Below, one piece after another: positions 47,501 to 57,052 of a stretch of DNA of 64,000 bases. The stretch's first letter is position 1. Each line of letters starts with the position of its first letter. Under the pieces are notes generated by a model. That model searched no databases, was not told where the DNA came from, and saw nothing but the letters and a program-made list of their open reading frames with translations. Made by a program: the position numbers and the translations under genes. This DNA comes from Bryum argenteum (lineage: Eukaryota; Streptophyta; Bryopsida; Bryales; Bryaceae). The DNA lies in assembly GCA_037043015.1 (NCBI GenBank), contig CM073321.1:33644101-33708100 (forward strand), written 5' to 3'.

Positions 47501-49507
47501 AGCATCTCTCTGAAAATTTCTATTTTTGGACCGCACTGAATCTTCAGTGCGGAGAAATTATAGGGCCTGGATCATATGGAGTGTTCACTATTACTCTGGG
47601 AGATTCATTCACATTCTGGAGGAATCTTGGCAGGAAATTTGACATCTGCTGAAGCAGAAGGTTTGGTGGAGCAGATCGAGAACACCTTGTCTGCCGGGCC
47701 TCTAGTGAATGCGAGGCCTCCGTTCCAATCTCAGCACACGGAACAGAGAGTCTTAAAGTTGCGACCTGGCGCTGATTGGTACTATCCTATTGCTGGAACA
47801 AATTCTCAGGATGACAACTCTGCTTTACAGACCTACTTTCAGGTATGCCTTAGTGAACTTGTGATCCTCAGCTTGTGATATTTGTTTCGGTTAGTGAATG
47901 AGCTGTTTGGTGGATCGAAGCTACATGAAAGGTCTGGGCATTGTCGGAGTTGCAGGTTGGCCAAGATAACACGCATATGAATGTGCTTCTTGAATTATTC
48001 GTGCTGGCTGCGAAACGCGAAGTCTTCCATCAATTGCGAACAGTGGAGCAACTAGGTTATGTTGTGTTTCTTATGTCTAAGTAAGTTTCGGACTTGAAAA
48101 TGGGAAGCGCTTGTAATTTGTTCTTGAGACTGACTCCATTCTCATTTTGTCTCAAAATGCTACATGACTGTCATTTTTCAAATATAATGCGGTCTGCTTT
48201 TGATGATAGCGGCCCTTGGCAGGAATGATTATGGTGTACGTGGGACACATTTCATTATTCAATCAACTGCTAAGGTGTATTTACTATGAACAAGTCTGTT
48301 TATTCGATTCTGATTTTTCGAGTTTATGGTTTAGAGCTTAGACTTTCTGGGTGTATCATCGTATCGTATTTCTGCAGTACATGCATCTGCTGATGTTACT
48401 TAACATTGTGTAGTTGAATCCTAATCCTACTTAAATACCTCTATGTAGGATCCACGAGGTCTTGAAGAGAGGGTTGAAGAGTTTCTTGAGCAATTTGAGA
48501 AGGACATGCAGAAGATGTCAGATGAAGATTTCAAGGTATTTGGAGTTTCATGATTACTTTTTATCTGATTGTGTTCGAGGGTATGTAATTGCATGAGATG
48601 TCTTTTTAGAAACTAAACTGGGTGATAGTTGCGTGACACTCTTTACCCTTGCAAGTGTTCACCACTTCTTCGCCTGACTGACCCAAGCTTAGAATTCGTC
48701 TGGAACTTAAGCATCCTTTTACTGCCACAAAGCTCTTGTTGATCCTGCATTTTTTTATCAAAGATGATGGATGCAGAGTGTTGGGTGCAGCGGTAGGCCA
48801 CCAATTAAAGAAGCTTAATTGCATTTGACTAAGTGTGACTTCTGGTTGTTACCAGAAAAATGTTGACACGTTGGTTGAGATGAAACTTGAGAAGCACAAG
48901 AACTTGTGGGAGGAGTGTAGATTTCATTGGGGAGAGATAGAGGATGGAACTTTGACCTTTGACAGACCGCAGGTTGAGGTATGTTGATCTTTCTTCTGAG
49001 ACTAGTGAGGTAGAGGATACCGACAGCAGTGACGTAGACAATCCAATTTCTATTGGATCATCAGTTTACATCCAGCCCCTTGAAGAAGGCCTACCAAGTA
49101 ATTGTATAGACAAGTTGCTGTAAAGAACAGGGGAAGGTATGAAGGTCCTTATTGACGGAGGGGTTATTTATGCCCAGGTAACTGCCTTGAAGAATGTGAG
49201 CAAGAAAGAGCTATTGGACTTCGTAGCGCAGTATATTGCTCGGAACTCTCCCAACCGCAGGAAGTTGAGCATTCAAGTCTATGGTGGTCAGCACCTTGTG
49301 GAGTACAGAGCTGCGAAGGGCCAGGCACCTAATGAAATGTCTTATAATTTTAAGTTGAACTCGACCGCAGGAGAAAGCTGTGCAGTTCCGGTGGGCAACT
49401 CAGTTTCCAGGGCAGCAGCTGATCGTATCGACAACATCTACACTTTCAAGCGCTCTCAAGAGTTACACGAGTCCCTGAGGGGCGGGAAGCACGCCGCCTA
49501 CTCTTGA
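41552..49507 (+). CDS. Insulin-degrading-enzyme-like zinc metalloprotease (M16A), 26 exons
   Basis: A complete 998-residue protein can be spliced from exons 41552-41692, 42638-42713, 42816-42883, 43025-43116, 43257-43330, 43546-43589, 43698-43749, 43845-43967, 44101-44213, 44386-44548, 44779-44871, 44998-45083, 45176-45262, 45463-45566, 45727-45829, 46079-46174, 46298-46484, 46831-46892, 47004-47108, 47270-47471, 47634-47842, 47956-48080, 48223-48274, 48449-48535, 48856-48978 and 49178-49507; phases agree and there is no stop. It cleaves peptides in a closed chamber. The inverted zinc motif HFLEH (residues 70-74) and the third ligand Glu151 (INAVDSE) are present, as are the FHQLRTVEQLGY substrate-site residues (Arg788, Tyr795). 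Length matches plant and animal IDE. The start is the first in-frame ATG. No peroxisomal PTS1 tripeptide is seen (ends HAAYS), unlike Arabidopsis PXM16. It is the only clearly functional gene here. Confidence 0.95.
48979..49177 (+). other. Last intron of the protease gene with an acidic open stretch
   Basis: Between exons 25 and 26 an open stretch of about 45 codons reads SSETSEVEDTDSSDVDNPIS and ends at TAA. It is not in frame with exon 25 through the normal donor. It may be an alternative exon or chance; the family has no such acidic insert at this place that I know of. Confidence 0.3.
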
Positions 49508-49785
49508 CTTTTGAGACAAATTTCAATCAGGGTATCCCTTTGTAAATTATGTCTCGTCATGAGATGTAGTTTCCTTGAGCAATAGGTTCATGTCCAAGCT
49601 AAGATGCCAAGAGTAGATCCTCATGGTTATGCAGACGTAAAGGAAAGGGGCATCTACCATTTTAAACATTGATTCAATCAGTTCTTCATTCAAATTCTTG
49701 GTCTTCCATACATGCGAACTATGAAGACCTATTTCAGAAATTTGTTGGTCTGTGTTTATTATCTGTATTTTAGCTCTGGTTCCTT
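49508..49785 (+). other. 3' flank of the protease gene
   Basis: Non-coding, probably 3' untranslated sequence followed by intergenic DNA. No polyadenylation signal stands out. Confidence 0.4.
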
Positions 49786-49789
49786 TTAA

Positions 49790-50331
49790 CCCCTAAGAGC
49801 CCAATCAACCATTTTATGGTCGATCCCGAATTTTGAGGAGCTGTACCTAGATAAAAAAAGATTTCTTTTGGAATTTATTTTAACATTCCAGAAATTTGGT
49901 AAGTTGGGAACCACATCCAATTTACAGAACCCTATTTCGATTCATAGATCGTTCACAATAAGCCTCCAAACACAAACAGGGCAAAGTTATCTTAGAGTAA
50001 AACAACTTACTATTTTGGGAAACTAATAAGGTTTCTCATAGGTTACTTGTGGCCTCTCTCAATTTTATCATATAATATGTGATTTTAGCCAATCATGACA
50101 ATTTTCAATTACTAATAATAGAAATTACATTTTATATTGATTTTCAAAGTTTTACTCTTTTTAATTAATTATGAAAAAAATATTACTTATTTCAGGAAAT
50201 TTAACTGTATAGATCTAATTTAGGGTTTAAGGTCTTTATACTATCTTTAGAGCGCTACTTCATAACGGTTACCAAATCCATATTTTATAACACATCTAAG
50301 TTTTTCTTCAAACCCCTTGGGCCTTTAGGGG
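49790..50331. mobile_element. 542-bp TTAA-flanked element with CCCCTAA ends
   Basis: The left end TTAA-CCCCTAAGAGCCCAA and right end (read inward) TTAA-CCCCTAAAGGCCCAA match at 13 of 15 element positions. TTAA flanks both sides (49786-49789, 50332-50335). This is the piggyBac-like signature, also seen at 13011-13768 with a different interior. A diverged reverse-oriented relative of the interior is at 30770-31260. No transposase inside. Confidence 0.55.
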
Positions 50332-50408
50332 TTAAGGTAACCTGCCTTCACGTACCAGAGTTCTACAGGTCTATCTTCTCAAAAAGAACTTTGTACCCTA
50401 TCGATGTA

Positions 50409-51346
50409 CAGTGGGATACACTAAGCTTATGAATTTCTTCTGAGTGGGAGTATTTGTGAAAAGTTTAAAAATTGATTGTGAGCTCAAAAACGATCAGAAT
50501 TGAAATTCGTAAAGTGAATTGGAATCACATCAGAGTGTGCTACAATAGTATGATGAAACATCAATTCTTCTTTGTAATGCAATTTATCATATTACGATTA
50601 CTTTATACACCATCCACCATTGACTGCTTCTACTTTCTGTTTTTTGTTTGATATACATTTCAATTGCAAGTTTGAAATTAGCTTTGGAAGTTGTTCTTCA
50701 GGTACTTGGGCACATACTTAAATATTAAAAAGAATATCCTCTCTTGACTTTTTTTGGTAATGAAGTGGTTTCTTATGAGTTTTTCATAAAAACTCAAATT
50801 GGAAATTGAATCTTCCTTTGAACTTGGCAAGAGTAATATAAGAATGTAAGCTACGCATGAGAGTTATTACTCTAATAGCCTCTAACCATCCTCCAAGGAA
50901 ATTTGTTGGTCTTTCAAAAACATATGTAACTGTGTAAAAGGCTTTCACATGTTTTGGGTAAAGTTTACCGGTTAGTAGAACTTACTAAGAAATTTCTCCA
51001 AGTGAATATCAAATAAGCGGTATATCAATAATACCACAAATATGTGCCTAAGTACCTCAAGAACAACTTCTGAAACTAATTTCAAACTTGCAATTAAATT
51101 GTATATTTTAATAAAATAAAAAGTAGGAGTAGTCTATGGTAGATGATGTATGAAGTGATTGTAATGTGGTAAATGACATTACAAGGACAAATTGACGTTT
51201 TATCATATATTTTAGTACACTCTGATGTGATTTCAACGCACTTTACGGATTTCAATTCCGATCTTTTTTGAGCTCACAATGAATTGTCAAACTATTCACA
51301 AATACTCCCAGTGGGGAGGAATTCGTAAGCAAACTGTACCCCACTG
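50409..51346. mobile_element. ~938-bp foldback element with arms over 300 bp, mariner-related
   Basis: The left arm begins CAGTGGGATACACTAAGCTT after TA (50407-50408); the right arm read inward begins CAGTGGGGTACAGTTTGCTT. Pairing continues through GTGAGCTCAAAAA and ATTGCAAGTTTGAAATTAG to about 50730 / 51030. The subterminal part (GCACTTTACGGATTTCAATT) is shared with the end of the adjacent Tc1/mariner copy (about 53758), so it is probably a non-autonomous derivative of that family. The expected right-hand TA is TC here. Confidence 0.8.
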
Positions 51347-51441
51347 TCGGGTACAAGGACAGGAGTTGTGGGTTCCTAGTGAGGAGTACTTTATTTACAC
51401 AAGAAATATGTACATGAAAACTTTAAAATAATGAAGTATTG

Positions 51442-53877
51442 TACAGTCCCCTTCAGATGATTTACGAATTCTTGAGTCTCTCGTTGGCCTCACTGTGAAC
51501 TTGCATGGTTTTCCAAGCCACCTCAAAAATTGTCTATGCAACTTCTGAGTATTAAATTTAGTGAGTGCTGGCCCCTACCACTTCCTTATCTTCCAAAATG
51601 CTCTAAATAAAAATTGCCACCAACATTCTCTACAACCACCGCTTTTTATAAGCACCTTTTTTACAAAATTTGCACACGTGGATTTGGATTTCTTCCATGT
51701 CTCCCATGTTTCTCACACAACTGCGCCCACCTCTTCCACATAACCTCCACTACTCACTCTACCCAATTTAGCTTTAAACAATTTTTTTTAAGATAAGAGG
51801 TGATTATAACAAAGCCCCTATTTAAGAGTCTTCACTCTTTTCAACATATTCTTCTTCCTCTCCTCTTGATGCATCCTATAAGCATGTAGGTTGAATTGCA
51901 TTGTCTCCAAGGCTCACTCTACTTGTTCTCAATCTGATTTTCCACTATGTTACTACGTATCTCTCAATTTTTTTTCTCTCTTGCTGCTACAACCTCAAGC
52001 AAACTTGTGGTTGATTCAAGCTTGTGGACTTCAAAGTTTCATACTGTAAGTGTCTTGGTAACAGTGTTTTTATTTAATAGGAGTTAGTATCCATGTGGTT
52101 GATTTTTTATTCACACTTAAAGCTTAGAATCAAAGCTTTATTTATGGTTCATAGAAACCTCATGTTCAAAGCTTTTACTTGTTTAATGAAAGTCACATCC
52201 AAGGCCTAAGTTTAATTAGATTGCAGGTGATCTAATATGAATTTTTTTTGCTTGATTTCACATTTTAGTCACATCATCAATTGTTTTTAATGTGATTTGT
52301 AATCTTTTCACTTTGTTATAAACTAAAGGATTTTCTCATGTAGTATACACATGGAGTTTGATTTTTATATGAATGAGGTATTCACAAAATCTGTAAAAAG
52401 AGGTATTAAATTCAAAAATTGTGATTTTAAACTTCAAGATTCACTAGTATAATATCATTTAGAAGATTTACTAGCAACTTCCACCATGTAAATTAATATT
52501 ATCATAGAAGGTTATATGAGCTTTTACCTTATATGTTTCTATAGAAGATTTAGCATAAATTTTTACCGTGTAAGCTCCACTATGCCTTCAAACTTGAAAG
52601 TTAGTTACTTTGTTTATTGAGTTATGCATTTTCTCGTTTTTAGGTGAACCATGCGAAGTGGTACATTGAAGAATGATGAAAGAAGAGTAATTGTAGGCAT
52701 GCGCCTAGGAGGAATGAAACCATCGGTAATTGCTTCACTTTTGAACATGCCATAGTCTACTGTTTCCACGGTATTGACGAAGTGGAAAGTGACTAGTTGC
52801 ATGGTCACAAAAAAAACAAGGAGGCCACCAGCACTAGGTGATTGTGCGATTTGAGAATTATCTCGGCAGTTATTACAAGATTGACGCCAATCTATTGCTC
52901 AAATTGCACGATACTTCGATGTGGCACGTAATACAATTCGCAAATATATTCACAACTTGGGATTTGGAAGTCGTATAGCTCCAAAGAAACCATTCTTTCC
53001 TTCTCATCACATGACAAAAAGGCTTGACTTTGCCAAGGTCCATGCACATTGGACTGTTGAGGATTGGAAGAATACCATATGGACGGATGAGTCTTCTTTT
53101 GAGTTTGGCAAGAATAGCGGGCAAATTTGAGTTTGGCGATGAATACATGAGAGGTATGACATCAATTGCCTTGCACCATTTTTTAAATCTGGTAGAACAT
53201 CCATAATGGTCTAGGGGGCTTTCACAGGCTTTGACAAAAGCCCATTAATTGTAATTCCTCCAACCAATCAACCAACAGTTGGATTTGTGGAGCATGTTTA
53301 TGATGGCAGATTAAGTGGCTTCTAATTTATGCATGATAAGCTTGAGCAACTTACATTGATGGAGGATGGTACTCCGATACGCCGTAGCAAATATCCTAGC
53401 GATTGGAGAGAACCCCATGGAATCAAGAAGATAATTTGGCCTCCAAACTCACCAGATCTCAATCCCATTGAGAACCTTTGGAGAATGGTGAGTGATTCTT
53501 TGGAAAAGTATGGCAAGCTAAAGAACAAGGAAGAAATGATACAAAACATTCAACATGTATAGGATCAAGTATCTCAAGAACAACTACTACAACTCATTTC
53601 CACTATGCCCGCTAGAACGCAAGTAGTAATTGAAGCAAGGGGTGGAAGCACTAAATAGTGAATAGTGTATAGAAGATTTATAATTATTCATATGTTTTAT
53701 AGTAATATATGCTGAATATCATACATGTTTTGTTGTACACTTCAATACAAATGCAATGCACTTTACAGATTCCAATTTGGATCATTTTTGAGCACATAGG
53801 ACCTTCTCAAACTTTCAGCAGAAAAGTGATAAAGTGGCTAGAGGGAAAAATTCGTAAATCATCTGGAGGGGACCATA
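51442..53877 (+). mobile_element. Tc1/mariner-type transposon, copy 1
   Basis: Terminal repeats: left TA-CAGTCCCCTTCAGATGATT, right (read inward) TA-TGGTCCCCTCCAGATGATT, both continuing TTACGAATT. TA dinucleotides at both ends fit the obligate TA target. Between them lies a full-length broken transposase (52651-53658). The 1.2 kb before it is AT-rich and non-coding. Confidence 0.85.
52651..53658 (+). pseudogene. Tc1/mariner transposase, 335-codon frame with eight nonsense codons
   Basis: One continuous frame without any frameshift from MRSGTLKNDERRVIV to EARGGSTK-TAG. It has the N-terminal helix-turn-helix (VIASLLNMP...STVSTVLTKW), KKPFFPSHHMTKRLDFA, the first catalytic Asp in IWTDESSFEFG, a second Asp in FMHDKL, and the Glu in WPPNSPDLNPIENLW, the Tc1/mariner DDE set. 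Stops occur at codons 35 (TAG), 68, 78 (TGA), two TGA around VWR near 53128-53140, TAG near 53210 (IMV-stop-GAF), TAA near 53323 and TAG near 53560. The minus-strand sister copy has CGA and TGG at two of these places, showing CGA-to-TGA and TGG-to-TAG change. Confidence 0.9.
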
Positions 53878-53892
53878 CAATGAATGTGCAAA

Positions 53893-54935
53893 CTGCCCCC
53901 CCCCTTGCTGAAATCAGGGCTTGCATTCGTTGAGGTATGGTCTGAATCAGCCGTTGGAATTGTTCAAGAGAAAAGACATTTCAAATGACTTGGAGTTGTT
54001 AAAGAGAAAAGACATTTCAAATGACTTGGAGTTGTTCAAGAGAAAAGACATTACAAATGACTCGAATGAGTGCCCTCATTTCCTCCGTGTTGCTTATGTC
54101 TTGTAATAATGAACCTTGTCTTTCATGGTTTTCCAAACGTTCTCAATAGGGTTTAAGTCGGGTGAATTTGCAGGCCACTGCAATTTTAGTATGCCATGTG
54201 CTTATCTCCAAAGTTCAAAAATCTTAGCAAAATGCAAAGGACCGCCATCTTCCATTAGGAGGAGTTCATGTGATGCATCGAGCATGAAATAAAAGCCACA
54301 AAGAACATTATCGTAGACATGTTTCACAAAAGCAATTGTTGTTCGCTCTCCTTTTCACAAAAAAATGAGAGGACTCTTGTCGAAGCTTGTGAATGCTCCC
54401 CACACCATAATGGATGTTATCCCTGATTTGAATGATGGCCCAAGACATCAATCAGCATATCTTTCTTGATTTTTTCTCCAAGCTCGAATCCGTTGAGAAT
54501 CTTAACCTAATTCAAAAGAACATTCAATGGTCCAAAAAATCTTTGACCAATACTCGGCTGTCCAATGCCTATATCTACTAGCAAATACTAATCTCTTTTT
54601 TCTATGGATTACACTAAGGTGTGGTTTCCTTACAACTACTCGACTTCTGAATCTAAGTCGATAATTGTGCTTGCGGATGGTGTCTATGAATTCCAAAAGT
54701 TTTTGCAAGAGATACTAAACTTAGTCGACGATTTCTATGAATGAGGCGTGCAAAATCCCTAATTTTATGATCAGATAGTTGTAGTGGTCGCGGTTTATGT
54801 TTTTGCGTGGTATTTAACCCAATTTTTTCACTTTGTTAAAACTGTGGAAACGGTCGAACGAGGCATTTTTAGTAATTCTGCAATTCGTCTAGATTTTATT
54901 CCACCATTTCTCATTTCTATGAACCTTCTTTTGAT
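53893..54935 (-). pseudogene. Tc1/mariner transposase, copy 2
   Basis: On the minus strand: MRNGGIKSRRIAELLKMPRS (near 54930), RRLSLVSLAKTFGIHR, VVRKPHLSVIHRKKRLVFA, HWTAEYWSKIFWTIECSFEL, SIMVWGAFTSFDKSPLIF and WPANSPDLNPIENVWK, closely related to copy 1. The first catalytic Asp (WTDES) is replaced (WTIEC). Several stops include TGA for the Trp in LTKW. Near its C-terminus a 36-bp unit is triplicated (53960-54068). A TIR-like sequence (CCAAAATTCGTAAATTAAG) at about 55930 may be its right end; no separate left end is seen next to copy 1. Confidence 0.8.
53960..54068. repeat. 36-bp tandem triplication inside mariner copy 2
   Basis: AAAAGACATTTCAAATGACT within a 36-bp unit is repeated three times. 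On the minus strand each unit reads NVFSLEQLQVI plus a stop, so the expansion happened inside the transposase C-terminus; the period keeps the frame. Confidence 0.9.
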
Positions 54936-54939
54936 TGCT

Positions 54940-56060
54940 CAATGTCCGTATGCGCATGATGATCTATAGAATGCAATAAAGTCTATTAGAAATATACAAA
55001 AATTTGAAATATTATTGTAACATTAGACCAGAGGAGATGTGGATATATAACTCACCAAATACAGATTTGAGAATAATGTTGGCCACAATTAAGAAGAATC
55101 GGTTGAAGCGAGGAAGCTCAGTTTAGAAGAAGCTAATGGTATCGAATGGACCATTCATCTTCGAGGATATTGAGCATTATTTAAGCCTAGAATTGACTCC
55201 AGTTACTCCGCATTGTCAAGAACATGTGAGACGGAAGTGAAAGGAGGTCGGAGCTCATCTCCACATTTACCACTGAGAGCAGGTTTGACGAGCACTGTCA
55301 AAAGCTTTAAGTTGGAAGTGAGAGGAGGTCGGAGCTCATCTCCACAACACTAGAGCACATGTATCAGTCGCCATTTTCGAATCATCCAACAACAATATGT
55401 GTTCTTTATAGAGTTTGTGAGATTCTAGGTAATATGAGAAGTGAATGGTACTTCTTACTCCATCTTCATGCATTGGTAGGGAAAGAAATTTGAAGCGACA
55501 TGTCGTTTATGATGCAATGCGCTGTGGCTATTGGACATGAAGGTGGGGCTGTGCGTTTGCATCAGACTTTGATTAAACCTCCAAATAGATACCAAAAGAT
55601 CATGATTCCGAGCAACTCCTTCACGAATAACCTGAGCCAAGTGCACATGAAACAAATCCGGGATGAGAAAATGGTCCGAATATACACCTCAATAAGGACA
55701 ACGGAGGCGATGAGTATGTGGTGGCAGCAAGGCAATGTGAAGGAGTATTGAGTTTTGAATTTTTCGGTCCATAGTGGTAATACGTTTGACGGCGGAGTAT
55801 AAAGTCTTTGCAGCAAATCTAGGAGTAGGACTATGTCACAGTTTTTGGAAGTCAAAAGCCATCTCTACCAATGGTGGCAAATGGTGCAAATTTTGGAAAC
55901 TGTAAGGAGCAGGGAAGGCTAAGGGCCAAAATTCGTAAATTAAGTGAACCTGACTGTGCACTGCAACTTGATCGGTTGAACCCTTTGATTCCAAGGGTCG
56001 GTTCTTGCGAGAACAAGTTTGCTTCTTATGTCAATAGCTTTAGATAGCCATATTCATTAT
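54940..56060. other. Flank of mariner copy 2, no firm gene
   Basis: An 83-codon open stretch at 55500-55748 shows no recognisable domain. A 27-bp phrase (GGAGGTCGGAGCTCATCTCC) occurs twice, about 90 bp apart (near 55243 and 55327). Otherwise unremarkable. Confidence 0.35.
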
Positions 56061-56063
56061 TTG

Positions 56064-57052
56064 AGGTAAATAGTTTGATTTGTTTTGTTTTGATTTTCGA
56101 GTGACACTATACTTTTGGAAACCGCTGGTGGGATTGAGGCGCATGAGGTGTCGTCGGAATTGGATTCTACAAAAGAAATGTAGAAAACGATTGGAGGTGA
56201 AACAAGTGTACAGATGTTGTAATATTATATTATGGCCCCCAAATCACCAATAAATTATAGAGATGACCTAATTTTGGATCTAAGACATGATCTAATTAAA
56301 AATCTAGGAGAAAAATAAGAAAATCCAACCATGCAAGACTCATATCATTTCAGGCTACATAATCAATACTAAAAAATAAAATATCCGTGGCAATGCCAAG
56401 GTCCATACTAACCTATTATTCAAGGCATCCGTTATCTAAGGCAAATAGTTTGTTTTGTTTTGTTTTATTTTGCGAGTGACACTATGTTCTTAGGAACCGC
56501 CGATTGGATTGGGGCACATGAGGTGTCGTTGGAAGCGTGTTTTTTTTGTAAAATATCTATAAACAAGAGGATTGCAAAAGGGGACAACAGGTCTTAGAAG
56601 ATGACTTTTGAAGTATTTTTGGCCCCCAAATTTCCAGAAAATACAAAAATGACTTAATTCAATATATCGTGATCCATCCACCCGTTTTGCTGTACGATTG
56701 TTCTCTACGACTCTAAAAAAAAATCACAAACAACCACGTATTAATCACGTTATTTGGAGATATATTTACTCATACTTAATCATAAGAAAAGTTACAATAT
56801 ATTTGTGGCAAAGCCGTGGGCCATAGAAGTCAATTATTCAAGGCACGTAGTTTGTTTTGTGACATTATCATCGGATTGACCGCAATTGGATCACGTTGCA
56901 TGAGGTGTTGTTGGAAGTGAGTTTTTTTTTGTAAAGGTGTGGAATACAATTGAATTGCAAAACGGGTAGATGGAACACGAGATATTGAATTTTGATATAT
57001 TTATGGCTCCATAAATTTTGGCAATTCTTCATATGAGCGTGACATCGCGGAG
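56064..57052. repeat. Three diverged direct repeats of about 380-400 bp
   Basis: AGGTAAATAGTTTG (56064), AGGCAAATAGTTTG (56440) and AGGCACGTAGTTTG (56838) each start a unit containing a GTTTTGTTTTG tract, GAGGTGTCGT(T/C)GGAA and GGCCCCCAAAT or an equivalent. Spacing is about 376 and 398 bp. Divergence indicates an old array. Confidence 0.7.
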
